Shown here: piece by piece, positions 35,812 through 47,057 of the stretch
How positions within the stretch are numbered: position 1 is the stretch's first letter
How the letters are laid out: each line of letters opens with the position of its first letter
Source: Holtermannia corniformis
Taxonomy: Eukaryota > Basidiomycota > Tremellomycetes > Holtermanniales
Reading direction: 5' to 3'
Assembly: GCA_001599935.1 (NCBI GenBank)
Contig: BCIJ01000037.1
Location: 58,193-122,192 of the forward strand
Length of the DNA: 64,000 bases
Position numbers and translations under genes: made by a program
The notes under the pieces: model-generated
What the model saw: only the letters and a program-made list of their open reading frames with translations
Databases searched by the model: none
What the model was told of the DNA's origin: nothing

Positions 35812-37129
35812 ATGAAGACTCACAGCATTGCGGTCATTGCCGGCGACGGTGCGTTCTCGAGTACAACGTGATGGCGCCACAGTCGGCTGATCTTTGTGGC
35901 AGGCATCGGAATTGAGGTCACTGCCGCCGCCGTTGACGTCTTGAAGGCGCTCGAGTGCAAGCTCGGTAGCTACAAGCTCGAGCTGAACCACCTGGACTAT
36001 AGCAGTAGGTCATTGCTCTTGAGGTCTCCGGGCGTGCTGACGAGCCTCAGGCGCCCGTTACCTGTCCACTGGATCGTACGCTCCTGAAGGCTGGCTCGAG
36101 GCCCTCAAGCCACACGATGCGATCTTGTTCGGTGCTGTCGGCGATCCCAACGTTCCCGACCACATCTCACTGTGGGAACTCATTCTGCCGATGCGTCAGC
36201 AATTTCAACAATTCGTCAATGTGCGACCCAACTGTGTACTCGAGGGCATCCAGGCTCAGGCGCGATCGGTAAAGGAACCGAGTGATCTCGACTGGGTGAT
36301 CCTGCGCGAGAACTGCGAGGGAGAGTACTCGGGGCAGGGTGAGTGACCGCGAGTCAGATAGCATTGGAACTCACCCTTTCAGGTGGAAAGACACATGCAG
36401 GCACGACACATGAGGTTGCGACCGAAGTTGGTGTCTTCTCCTATCACGGTATCCGACGCTTCATGGAGTATTCGTTCAAGTTTGCGTCGACGCGGCCGAA
36501 GAAGCTGTTGACAGTCGTGACAAAGAGTAATGCTCAGGTGAGTGCCATTGTAACGACCTGTTTCTTGCTGACTTGCTCACAGCGATACGGCCTGACGTTG
36601 TGGGATGAGGTAGCAGCGTCGGTAGCGAAAGACTACCCCGAGGTCAAGTGGGACAAGATGCTTGTAAGTTTCTCGCTTCCCTGCCGACGTCGGTTGACTT
36701 CGCCAACTTGGCAAGGTGGACGCCATGACCGTGCGCATGGTACAAAAGCCCAAGACGCTGGACACAATCGTCTGTACCAACCTCTTTGGCGACATCCTGT
36801 CCGATCTCGCTGCTGGTCTGAGCGGGTCGATCGGCATTGCCGCTTCTTCGTCACTCGACCCAACCCGCACCTATCCTTCGCTGTTCGAGCCGGTGCACGG
36901 CTCAGCGTTTGACATTATGTACCAGAACAAGGCGAACCCTGTCGCGGCATTTTGGAGCAGTGCCGAGATGCTGCGGTGGCTCGGTGAAGATGCGAGTGCC
37001 GACCTTCTGATGCAAGTCATCAAGGACACCATCAGAGACGGCGAGACGACTGGTGATCTGGGAGGCAAGTTGAAGACGAGCGAGGTGACCGAGGCCGTAG
37101 TGCGGAGAATCGCAGATGCGCAGCTTTAG
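35812..37129 (+). CDS. Tartrate / D-malate dehydrogenase family (beta-decarboxylating)
   Basis: This is an NAD-dependent beta-decarboxylating dehydrogenase of the isocitrate/isopropylmalate/tartrate superfamily. It starts MKTHSIAVIAGDG and continues IGIEVTAAAVDVLKAL. The blocks ILFGAVGDPNVPDHISLW, VILRENCEGEYSGQGG, VVTKSNAQRYGLTLWDEV, ICTNLFGDILSDLAAGL (read as IVCTNLFGD) and SLFEPVHGSAFDIMYQNKAN are the family's substrate, metal and NAD motifs. GDPNVPDHISLW plus RENCEGEYS fit the TtuC/DmlA subgroup (tartrate, D-malate) better than LeuB or Idh. Six short introns. The substrate is inferred. It lies within the amine/amino-acid catabolic cluster, so it may handle a side product such as a hydroxy-dicarboxylate. 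Confidence 0.88.
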
Positions 37130-37406
37130 ACTTGATGTATTGCGTCCCTCGCAGCTGTCTGTCCTGGTGGGGATGAAAAGACTGTCCGAGCTCAACACAG
37201 CTGACCCCTATGATACAAAGTTTGTCAGGCCGTGCGCAACTCAAAGGACGGGCAAGTGCCAAAGAGATCATGCCCCAATATTAATTGCACGGCGAGAAGG
37301 TATACACAATGACCATCATCAGAGGTAAGTCGACTGTGGATGAAATGCATACAATGATCTAGTACAGCAGCCCAACGACCCCAAGCTTTCTACGCCAACA
37401 AGGTTT

Positions 37407-39085
37407 CTAAAACTTGCCAGCAAGAATCTTGTCCGAAATCTCTTTGACACTCTCGCGCACTGCCCGCAGAGCGGTCTCAACCTGTTCCTCTGAGATGATG
37501 AGGGCGGGGATGAAGCGGACCACAGGGAAAATTGAGGTCGTGAGCACGAGCACTCCGCGGTCATAGCACCCGTCTTGGACGTGCTTGGAAAGGTTGGGTG
37601 GGAGCTGGATGTGCTCGCCCTTGCCGTGCATGCTGGTGACAAACGACTTGGGGTCACGGAATTCAACGGCGAGCATGAGCTGGTAGGCGTCAGTGCGGGA
37701 AGACGTATCATCACAAACGACATACCCCAAGGCCACGGACTTCAGCAATCAGCCAGCCGCCGGCCGCCTCGTCCTTCTGGATCGCACGGAGGCCGTCGAG
37801 CATCTGCTTTGAGCGGGCCTGGACGTTGCCGAGCACGTCGTTTGACTGCATGTATCTAACGGTGGCCAGCGCCGCAGCGCATGAGATGGGGTTCCCGGCA
37901 TAGGTACCGCCTGTCGGGTGAGCACGAGACGGGAAAGGAGCGAGCATGACTGACCCAGAGAACCAGCGGGCATGCAGTCCATAATCTCCTTGCGCGTGAC
38001 GATACCGGACAGCGGCATGCCGTTCGCAACACCTTTGGCAAACGCAAGAATATCAGGCTTGACACCCGAGTGCTCGATGGCAAAGTTGCGGCCGGTCCTC
38101 AAGAATCCAGTTTGCACTTCGTCTGTCCACGGATGAGTTGGTTGTCAAAGCCCGGCTCATGCGACTGACCGACCACAAGAAGTATTCCATAGCGGTCGCA
38201 GATGGCACGAACACCCTGCACAAATGCCTTGGGGGCGGGAACATAGCCGCCCTCGCCAATGACAGGCTCCATGAAGATGGCGGCCGTGTCCTCGGGCTGA
38301 GACTGTTGTTGAAGAGTCTGCTCGAGCTGGTGAAGTGCCTGGCGAACAAGATCTTCCTCGGGAGTGTCGACTGGGACACCAAGGGCGTGCCAGAAGGGGA
38401 ACGCCGACGTGTACACGCACGGCTGGTGAAGAGTGAGCATTGCTATGCTTCAGGAATATAATCAAGACTGACCATGAGGGGACCAGTACGGCCAAAGAAC
38501 GATGTCTTGGAGCGGGTCAAGGCAGCCGCGCCAGCTGTGCGACCGTGGTATGCGCCCTGCATAACGATAATGTTATTGCGAGCCGTCTTCACGCGGGCGA
38601 CCTTGATGGCAGCCTCGAGGGCCTCTGACCCGGACGTCCAGAGGAAGAAGGTGTCGAGGGACGGATGCGGCATCATGGGTAGCAAACTCTCTACGAGCTG
38701 CACCTGCGGCTCGCTGAGCGCGATACCGCATTGAACATGCACGATCTTCTGCGCCTGTTCGATAATGGCGGCAGTGACGGCCGGGTGGCAGTGGCCGAGT
38801 GACGTGGGTCCGATGCCCTGTACACCGTGAGTGATGTTTCTTGGAGCCACACATCAGACCTACAGAGGTCAAGTCGAGCAAGTGCTTGCCATCCGTAGTG
38901 ATCACATCGAGGCCCTTGCCGGACTGGAAAACATGGTTGCGCAAACGGTTGCAAGCCTTGGTGATGTGCTTATCGGCGATCTCGACAAGACCATCGTTGG
39001 AGGTCGTCGTGGCCACTTGCTTGTTCAAGGCAGGCTTGCCGTTGGCAACAGGCAAGGCAGAGACAAGGCTAGCGACGTCGGGCAT
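37407..39085 (-). CDS. Class III PLP aminotransferase, GabT/PuuE-like (probable 4-aminobutyrate transaminase)
   Basis: This PLP-dependent omega-aminotransferase probably moves the amino group of GABA to 2-oxoglutarate, making the substrate for the neighbouring SSADH. It starts MPDVASLVSALPVANGKPAL. Motifs are GIGPTSLGHCHPAV, FLWTSGSEALEAAIKVAR, MQGAYHGRTAGAAALTRSK, IFMEPVIGEGGYVPAP, then VVDEVQTGFLRTGRNFA after an intron. The Schiff-base lysine is in DILAFAKGVANGMPLSG, followed by GGTYAGNPISCAAALA. The EPVIGEGG and DEVQTGF sequences resemble bacterial GabT/PuuE. Yeast UGA1 instead has a pig-type EPIQSEGGDN, so this is not the usual fungal UGA1. An omega-amino acid other than GABA is possible. 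Divergent with the HAD gene. Confidence 0.87.
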
Positions 39086-39441
39086 GCTGGGACTTCTGAA
39101 GGAAGTGGCAGTGTAGGCAAAGACTCTCGCAACTTATCACCTGCCGGACGCAGACCCGCCGCCGAGTCCCGCGTATCCGGCCAATGTCCTGGCCGCCAGC
39201 TTGACGCGGTCGCTACGCCGCTCGCGGTCGCCTCTCTCAAGTCGTCTGTCGGATAATATCCCGTCTGCCGTAAGCCGAAGCTTATCGCCCGACCACTTGA
39301 CTCCGCCGTCCGTCGGCTCAGCTGATTCGCCGAGTAGCCGGTGTGACCGAGTTGAGATATAGTGTCGGATGACCCGAGCTCCCTTTGAACTTGTACCGGA
39401 TCATCCCTCGCACTCCACCAACACCACACCGAGCAAACAAC
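39086..39441. promoter_or_regulatory. Divergent promoter with GATA motifs (aminotransferase / HAD)
   Basis: This 356-bp shared promoter contains GATAATATC at 39,252-39,260 (GATA and its reverse complement one base apart) and CTTATC, the reverse of GATAAG, at 39,281-39,286. A third, GATATA, lies near 39,354. They parallel the paired sites in the two neighbouring divergent promoters of the cluster. Confidence 0.5.
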
Positions 39442-40460
39442 ATGCCTACCGTTACTTGTGAGTTTCGCCTGAATATGCACGGGATGACGCTGATGATCCT
39501 GCAGTTGACTGTGTGGGAACGCTTTTCGCCTACAGTCAGCATTGATCTGGCGCAATATGCACAAGCTGACCTTGTCACAGCGAACGGCGCGGAAGCTGTT
39601 GAGAAGGTGAGATCGAGTTCTGAAGCTTCTGACACAGCTGACAAGCTACTCAGCGTCTCGGCGAGAAGCTCAAAGCACACGGCGTATCGAGCAAGTTGCT
39701 CTTCTACGCTTGGCTCGCGGGTACGCTTGGTCATTTCTTAACTTCTGCAGATGCTGATCGTCACGTTAGGCACCGAGCGTGACTACGGCTACCTATCCCA
39801 AATCGGAATCGGACACTACAAGCCCTTCTTCGAGATCCTGAAACACTCCTTCACTAGAGTGCTCTTCCAGGCGGGTATTCCAGACTCGGCCAACTTTTAC
39901 ACGCAAGAAGACCTTGACTACATCCTGGCCGAGTACAAGAAGCTCAAGGCCCGGGAGGAGACCAAGGCGATGCTTGATATTCTCCGTGAAAACGACTTTG
40001 AGGTTTTTGCCTGCACTGGTTAGTCGGGCTTGCGATGAATGATCGTCGCAGGCTGACGGATCGCAGACGCCTCACCCGAGCGAGTGAAGGGCTACTTTGA
40101 CGCCGCCGGGATCGACATGCCAATGGACCACATTGTCTCTGCCGACTCGTGCGCCAAAGGCAAGCCCGAGGCTGCAGTTTACAACCTCGCGCGGGAACGG
40201 GCCGAAGCCGCTCGCCCAGGAGAGACGCATGTCTTTGCCGGTCAGTCTTCAGAATTAATCTGACGCACTCGCTGACGGGATGTACAGCTGCGCACTCGTG
40301 GGATGTCTATGCCGCCAAGGCCAGCGGCGGTTTCCAAACGGCTTACTGCTCAATTTACGAGTCAGATCCTTGCCAGGCCGTGTTTGGCGAGTACGATGTC
40401 CTCGAGGCTGGCCTGGTTGACATGGGCAACGCCATTGTTGCCAAGTACGGCAAGAAGTAG
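39442..40460 (+). CDS. Haloacid dehalogenase-type hydrolase (HAD superfamily)
   Basis: This is a type II 2-haloacid-dehalogenase-like HAD protein. After a first intron in the fourth to fifth codon it reads TFDCVGTLFAY, giving the Asp nucleophile in an unusual FDCVGTL context. Then come EKLKAHGVSSKLLFYAWLA, IGIGHYKPFFEILKHSFTRV, the motif II-like FEVFACTDASPERVKGYF, VSADSCAKGKPEAAVYNLA (motif III Lys) and the acidic motif HSWDVYAAKASGGF. The ending is AIVAKYGKK. Five introns. The family acts on phosphate esters or halogenated acids, and the substrate is not predictable. Its divergent promoter with the aminotransferase suggests it belongs to the same pathway. Confidence 0.87.
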
Positions 40461-40682
40461 AGTTGTCATGTATTTGCATTGATTTGGATATGTTCACGAC
40501 GTTTCACGACTTTTTCGATACTTGCCACCATCCCTAAGGGTTCTGCTAGTATAGCGCCGGCTATAGGCACCTTTTGACTTATCCTGAGTGTTTGTGGAGA
40601 TAAGCAGGCTGGCTGTGCTGGGACAGACGCTCAACTTAGGCAAACTATGTGTGAGAGTGGTGCATCGCTACTAGGTACTCCT

Positions 40683-42388
40683 TCAGTGCCCGAGGCCCTT
40701 CTCAACCGCCGCGGCCAGCATCTCCATCTCATCGTCCGGCTTGTGCATCTCAAGAGGCTCCGCCTTGTGACCAAGTGAAGCCATGATCTGGTTCTGCGTA
40801 TTATCGAGCCGCGCCTGTGTGAGATGATAGGGCGTGGGGATCTTGGCCATGAGCTTTACAGAGGCTTCTGCAGTTGCGCCAGCGAGGTGAGCGAGGGCCA
40901 GGTCGGCGATGACACTAGAGCATGCTGGTATCCGGGGCATTCCTGATACTGTGAGTGAGGAGAAGTGACGCGAGAGCGCTACGGACCATGTCCGGTGAAA
41001 CCAGCGCTGACGAAGAGGCCCTTTTTCGTTGGGTGTTCACCCACGTACGGTAGCAGATCGGCCGAGTAGCCAAGCACTGTAGTGATCAGGTGGGATCAGG
41101 GACCGAGGCACCACTCACCGCCTGACCATACATGGTCCACATTGCCCTTGTCGTTTTCGCCCTCCCATTCAGCGAAATGCTTCTTCATGTACCCCTCGAA
41201 GTATTTGCGAACGCCAGGCATCTCTTCGTCATCGTTGACGTTGTCGTACCACAGTGAGAGATCGTTTTGAAAGCAACCCTTGGCGCCACCTAGGATGATA
41301 CTGGCATCGCCTTTGCCCGGGATCCGCCCACGACCTTGGCGAGGGATCATGTAATCGCTCTGGCCGGGACCGTGTCGGATACCGTACGTGTAGCGCAATG
41401 GTCCAGGCAGATTGCCGAATGTATGACTTGTGGCAGGCGTGATGGAGCAAACAGTGCCTCGGACGGGAACAATGCGGTCGAGGAACTCGGGAAGGACACC
41501 GGCGGTGTAGGCATTTGCGGTGACGATGACGGTTTTGGCTCTGATCGTCCCCCGGGGTGTGACGACGGCGTAGGACCCATCGGTCTGAAGCTCGACATCG
41601 GTAACAGGTGTTGAAGTTTGCAGGTTCAACCCTTTGGCAAGACTTCGCAAGAGGACTAACTCGCGTGAGTCGAGTCATCCTTCCAACTACTATACTACTC
41701 ACGACCTGTCGCAAGCTTGTACGGCCAGAGATGCCCAGCGGGGTATGAGGCCCCCCAGTGTCCGCCCTTGATCCCGGACAGTCGCTCGAGCTCTTGAGGA
41801 TCGGCATGTTCCCGCACGTCATACTTCTTCATGCTCTCTGGGAAGAGTTTCATGCGTTTCGCAAAGTTTGCTTGGGCCGCGATGGCCTCCTCTTTGAGGA
41901 AGAAGACATCGAAGGCCCGGGTGACATGCATGTCGCAGTCAATGTCTTCGGCAGCCACGAGCTCGGCATAGCGCTCCAGATGGGCTTGTTCAAAGTCGAG
42001 CATCGCGTTGGCCGTTTCTGCGCCATGTTCGGCAATGCTCGCCTCGAAGCCGAGGTAGGTCAATGGCTTGCAGTGTCCGCCTGCAAGTCAGCACTTACTC
42101 AGAGCTAACGAGGAACTCACCATTACGCCCAGTTGCGCTACTACATGTTTCGGCAGCCTCGAGCAGTACAACATTGATCTTGCCTTGTGCGCCCTTGTAC
42201 AAGTAATGACCGGCCAACGCGCCGCTGAGACCGCTGCCGACGATAACGACGTCGGCTTTGCGCGGCAAATCCGCTGTACTTTGTTCATTCTGTAGCGCCT
42301 CGTTGGGCTCTGTCAGCCAGAATGGCTTGGTGCGGTTGGCGACTGGCAACAGGCGGGCTCGGCGCGACTGGATGCTCGACTGTGGCAT
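40683..42388 (-). CDS. FAD-dependent amine/amino-acid oxidoreductase (DAO family, PuuB-like)
   Basis: This flavoprotein oxidase or dehydrogenase starts MPQSSIQSRRARLLPVANRT. The dinucleotide fold DVVIVGSGLSGALAGHYL, the downstream VVLLEAAETCSSATGRNGGH and a second motif AKTVIVTANAYTAGVLPEF are visible. MLDFEQAHLERYAELVAAE and the C-terminal LLPYVGEHPTKKGLFVSAGF, which holds the Rossmann-closing GFTGHGMPR, complete it. The CSSATGRNGGHCKP loop is typical of PuuB (gamma-glutamylputrescine oxidase) and its fungal relatives. An amine with a terminal nitrogen is a plausible substrate, which would fit the aminotransferase and SSADH next door. Alternatives are sarcosine-like or other N-methyl amino acids. 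About six short introns. No signal peptide. Confidence 0.87.
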
Positions 42389-42666
42389 GATGGTGGTTGG
42401 ACAGAGCAGGCGGTGAGCTCGGAACTGTATCACGATAAGTTGCCTCGTGGCCTCTCGTACGTGCGGAGACGCCACCCGCGCTGCCGCTCGTCTCCCGCCA
42501 GCGCGCGGTCACGGGACGATTGCGCTTGCCGACGGTAAGCGATCGTCTGCGTTTACGTTGCTTACGAGAGCTGCAATCTCGGGCACGGTTCCGACCTGGT
42601 GGACACACGGCCTATTTAACGACCTAGACGTGTGGCCGGTAGATCACTCGTATCCCCACCCACAAC
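42389..42666. promoter_or_regulatory. Divergent promoter with paired GATA sites (FAD oxidoreductase / transporter)
   Basis: This is 278 bp between two outward-facing starts. TATC at 42,428-42,431 lies two bases from GATAAG at 42,434-42,439, an opposed GATA pair like those in the two other cluster promoters. TATTTAA at 42,613-42,619, 48 bp before the transporter ATG, may act as a TATA element. Confidence 0.5.
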
Positions 42667-44807
42667 ATGTCTTACCCAGAGCACACGGACACCCAGTCCA
42701 AGTATGAGGACGAGCTCGACAAGGCCAGCGTTGCCAACGTGCAAGTGCAGCCTGCACCGGAGCAGGAGAAGAGCAAGCTCAAGCGGTTCTACCGAAGCGC
42801 CTACTTCCAGATCATCGTCGTGTCTGCGCTTGCCTTCACGGGTCCTGCCCAGGCCGATACCATCTCAGGCCTCGGCGGTGGCGGACAGGCGACGCCATGG
42901 ACAGTCAGTGAGTAATTTTGGGCGATCGATGCCAGACATCAGCTCATGCGGCGTTAGACGCTGCGTTGTCCGCCAGTTACTCCGCTGTTGCCTTTATTTC
43001 GCTCCTCGGTGGGCCAATCGCCTCGCGCCTTGGTATCAAGCTCATGTTGGTGCGTGACTGGCAGACTGTGCTGAGTGGGGCTCACTGTTGCTTAGATCCT
43101 CGGCGCCGCTACGTTTCCTATTAACGGCAGGTGAGTCGGCGCTGCCAGTGGCAAGTAGTCGTGCTGAACGAATCAGCGCATACTATGTCAACTCCAAGTA
43201 TGGTGTGCAGTGGTGAGTACTTCAGACGTCTCATACCATCGGCGCTGACCTGCCGCCAGGTACCTCATCTTTGGTCGTTTCATCTATGGCATTGGTTTTG
43301 GTCTGTGGTATGTCGCTGGTGAGTCTCTACGCGTTCGGCTTGAACACCAGCTTAACAGACTCCAGAGGCGGCAATCATCTTGTCGTACCCCGAGGAGGGC
43401 CGTCGTGGCCAGTGAGTTGTCTTGCTGCACCCATCCATATCCCTGACGCGCGCAGCTACATCGGTATTTGGGTCATGTCCCGTAACCTAGGTCAAATCGT
43501 TGGCGGATCAATCACACTGGCTAGAAAGTGTGTTTGCAGCAAAACACGCGCGTACGGCGCTGATCATTACAGCGCAAAAGCGGTCGCAGCTGGAGCTATC
43601 GCAACTAGCACGTACTTGATTTTCATAGGCATAGAATGCCTTGGATTCCCCATCTCTTTCGCCCTGTCGTCTCCCGAAAAGGTCCGCCGCTCTGACGGGC
43701 AGTCGATTCAACTCTCGCCCAAGGTCCCACTCAAGGAGGAGATGAAGCTGCTCTGGGCCGGTATCATCCACCCTCGCGTAAGTCGCATCGTAGAGCGTGG
43801 TGCGCACCAATCTGACCTAGCGCAGACACTCCTGTTGACGCCGTTTTTCATATGGAGTTATTTCTACGGCGCTCTGCTGGGGACCTACCTCTCGCTCTCG
43901 TTCTCCGTGCGTGCCCGAGCCTTGTCGTCCCTTGTCGTTCCGCTCTCGATCATTGTGTGAGTACTGCGCTTCGTCGAGGGTAATCAGCGCTGACAAATGT
44001 CAGCTTTACCGGTCTCTTCGGCATGGTCCTGGACATGCAGCGCTTCAGCCAGCGCAGGCGCGCGCAAATCGGCTTCGCCCTCGTCGTCATTCCTTCGACG
44101 ATTTGCTTATCTTGGCTCTGCTGGTGCCAGAAGACGATGCTTGACACGCCACTCAAGTTGGATTGGTCGCATCCCAAGTTCTTGATCTACTACATGCCCT
44201 TCCTCGGTGTCCAGGCGAGTTGTCTTCGACGCCGGCTGCGTTTTATCATGCTCACGAGCTCTAGATTCAGGGATATCTGGCACAATCGTTCATTTACTGG
44301 CTCCTCTCCTGCTTCACAGTGAGTTGAATGAGCTTGCGAGGCCCGCAGAGTCGGTCGTCGACACGATGCGCGGCCGTGTCAACTTTGACACTCGGACGGT
44401 CACGCTCGGTGGTAGGAGGACATAGCTGACCCGCCGCAGACTTCTGTGGGTGGCAATGCTCGTCAAGGCGGTATCTTCAGAAGCATCGAAGCCATTGGTA
44501 TCTATCCGCGTGCACCCATAGCGTACCATTCTGACAGTGCGCAGGCCAGGCCGTCAGTTATGGTATCAACAGCAAGACGGGCAACCGCTGGATCCCTATG
44601 TGAGCCACGGCCAGACTCCGCCACTAACACGTGCTGACCACGTGGTCTTACTTTCCCAGGGGGATCAACTTCGGCCTTGCCATCATCTCGATCCCCTTTA
44701 CGCTCTATGTTGTCCAGTCTGTGCCGCTGTACCGCGAGGACGCCAAGAACGACCCGAAGGCCCAGGTCGTGCACCAGGATGGGCGGTACGAGGAGGCGAG
44801 GCCGTAA
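42667..44807 (+). CDS. UNC93-like major-facilitator membrane transporter
   Basis: This is a multi-span membrane protein of the MFS, in the fungal UNC93-like (DUF895) group. A hydrophilic N-terminus (MSYPEHTDTQSKYEDELDKA) precedes the first segment FQIIVVSALAFTGPAQADTI. Later segments include SYSAVAFISLLGGPIASRLG, IFGRFIYGIGFGLWYVA, GQYIGIWVMSRNLGQIVGGS, TLLLTPFFIWSYFYGALLGT, IGFALVVIPSTICLSWLCW and INFGLAIISIPFTLYVVQS. AIILSYPEEGRRGQYIG is a typical UNC93-like loop. The end is DGRYEEARP. Nine or more short introns, some joining in unusual places, so the middle is approximate. It shares a promoter with the FAD oxidoreductase, which suggests uptake of the pathway's substrate. Confidence 0.83.
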
Positions 44808-45679
44808 GATTTTGTGAAGGCTTTCGAGTATGTTAAGCGAATAGGGTTCGACCAGGGCTCGAGTGGTTGTAAGAACGAGGATATATGGATAGAAGATGGC
44901 GCGCCTCTTTCGAGCGGCTGACCGGTGCCGCTGTCCTGTGCTACAGGATGGCGAATAGGTCCCACAGGCGAAGGAAGTCAATCGCGAGACTGATGAATAG
45001 ATCTGGCAGTCAGCGCTTCCTGGCCTGTCGCAACAGGCCGGCGCTCAATGCGCTGGTCGAGTGCAAGATGCTGCATGCTCTTCTCAAGAGCCACGAACCG
45101 TATACATGCGGTATGTGTCAATGAAAAGGTGGAGCAGCAAAATGCTGTGATCAGACCGCTGCAACGCGGTGCAGGGGCCCAAGTTGGAGTGTCCTCTTCA
45201 AAAGCCTTCTCAATCCTAAATCAACGGCTGTAGAAATCAGTGCTGTGAAGACCTCTTTCTGGCGGACAAAGTGCCACAGGTGCTAGCATGCATGTGCGGG
45301 TGTTTATCAGAGCCTTCAGCTGAACGGGCAACCAGCGTGATGATGGTACGGTAGACTATAGCGTACCGCAATGCCAAGTATAATTGATCATATGCATCTA
45401 GCATTACGGCCACCGGGCGACTAGCGCCGACCACTAAGAACCTACAAAAACCCAGGAGGATGCGGTACGAGGCCCGACGACGGCAGAATGCACCAGAGGG
45501 CGCTTACGCGCTCAATCTAGTAGCTGTCGATGGGTAAAGGATGCGGCCTTGACGCGTCAAGAGTCGAGGTCGGAGACAAGGGGGTGCGACTGGCGCATGG
45601 TTTGACAGAGCGACTAGCGCGTGGGCGGTGGTGAATGATACAGGTACTGATACAGCGACGGGCGGGTGGGACTGAGAGA
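44808..45679. other. Convergent intergenic region without a gene
   Basis: About 870 bp hold the 3' ends of the UNC93-like gene and the GH16 gene. Short open frames (44,885-45,124 and 45,048-45,233 on plus; 45,237-45,434 on minus) show no motif or splice-consistent extension. I see no tRNA or repeat. Confidence 0.45.
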
Positions 45680-47057
45680 CTAGACGTATTGGGTCGAGTT
45701 GTAGTAGGTGACGGACGTCACCTCCCAGTAGGCCTCGGTGAAAGCGCTGCCCATGTTGCGGACATACTCGTCACAGGTGGCGTAACCCGTCTTGGCGGCG
45801 CACGACTGCTCCTGACCGGCAAAGCCGCCATAGTTCCAGATACCGCTAGCTCCGGCCCAGTCACCGCAGCTGCAAGCGTGAGCGCTGAACAACGCACGGG
45901 AAAGAGACGACTCACAAGGTGTTGGTGAAGATCGAGTACATGTTGGAACCCATGCCGCCGTACGACTGGTATGGCGAGCAGTTGTCCGACGGGAAGTGAG
46001 CCTGAGGGGTGCCCCAGCTCGTGTGGTCGGGCGACTTGGCGGTGATGTCCGAGGGAATCGACGAGCGCGGGAAGAACCACACGGTGACGCCAGTCTTGGC
46101 CCAGAGCACTGTGATGGTCAGTGGCTGACAAAGACCAATCGCATCGACTCACAAGCATAGACACCACCCTTGACGTTGTTAAAGGCCTCGCCGTACGACG
46201 CAGAGCCGGTCTGGTCACGGACGCCACAGCCCTGGTTCGACGTCGCGTACGAGCTGCAGTCATAGGCGTCGTAGCCACCGGTCAAGAGCGTGCCGGATTG
46301 CGAGCTCGTCATGCTCGACGGCATGGTGCAGCCGGTACCCGTGTGAAGCGAGACTTGGTTTTCAGTAAAGGCGTTGACACCCTCGATGATGTCAATCTCG
46401 CCGCCGTTGGGCCAGTTTGGACCGTTTTGCCACCACGCAGGCCAGGTACCGCACCCAGTCGGGACATGGTACGAATCCATGATGACAAGACCACCCGTGA
46501 ATGTCAAGTGGCCGTGCAGACGAACAGCCTTGCGGCCGCGGCTCGAGGATGAGATGGTTTGGGTCGTGTCGACCTTCATGATGGCGCGCCCGGCGTCGTT
46601 GTAAGAAATCAAACCCTGGTTCCAAGCATCGGATGCGGACACGTAGTCGACGGTACCGTGCGTTGGGTCGTCGTATGACCAAAAGTCCCAGTTGTCAAAG
46701 AACGATGTGCCAGACTGTGGGTCAGCCGGGGTTCCTAAACCACAACGAAGCACTCACCCAGTCGGCAACGAGGTTCCAGGCGCTGCTACCGCTGCTCGCA
46801 GTCGTGGTAGCCGAAGCGGCGGCGGACGAAGTGGCGGTCCCGTTGCTCAGAGCGTTGGAGCTGACGAGCGTGTTGGACGCGGGCACCTGGCATCCTCGCT
46901 TCTTCTTGCGGACAAGACGCTTGCCGAGGTGATTGGCACGGGGCAAGAGGTGGGATTCACTGCCGCTCAGCGACTTTTTCGACGCCGGCTGGGCGGCAGT
47001 CAACGGGATGGAGAGCAAGGCAAGAGCCGAGAGCGTGGCAGAGGTCGAGAAGAGCAT
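45680..47057 (-). CDS. Secreted GH16 endo-beta-glucanase
   Basis: This is a glycoside hydrolase family 16 protein, the fold that cleaves mixed beta-1,3(4)-glucans and cell-wall glucan. The N-terminus MLFSTSATLSALALLSIPLT is a clear signal peptide, followed by a basic stretch with KR sites (GKRLVRKKKRG) that could be a Kex2-type processed pro-segment. A Ser/Thr/Ala linker follows. The catalytic domain reads SGTSFFDNWDFWSYDDPTHG, then GTWPAWWQNGPNWPNGGEID with IIEGVN, giving the E-x-D-x-x-E active site. WFFPRSSIPSDI and CGDWAGASGIWNYGGFAGQE follow. Several Cys pairs and an N-glycosylation site (NST) near the C-terminus fit secretion. Four or five introns. No GPI signal seen. Confidence 0.92.

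Noticed and set aside
33574..44807. Bacterial contamination or recent transfer of the cluster
   Set aside because: Every gene in it is cut by short spliceosomal-type introns like those of the housekeeping genes. Older transfer of single genes remains possible.
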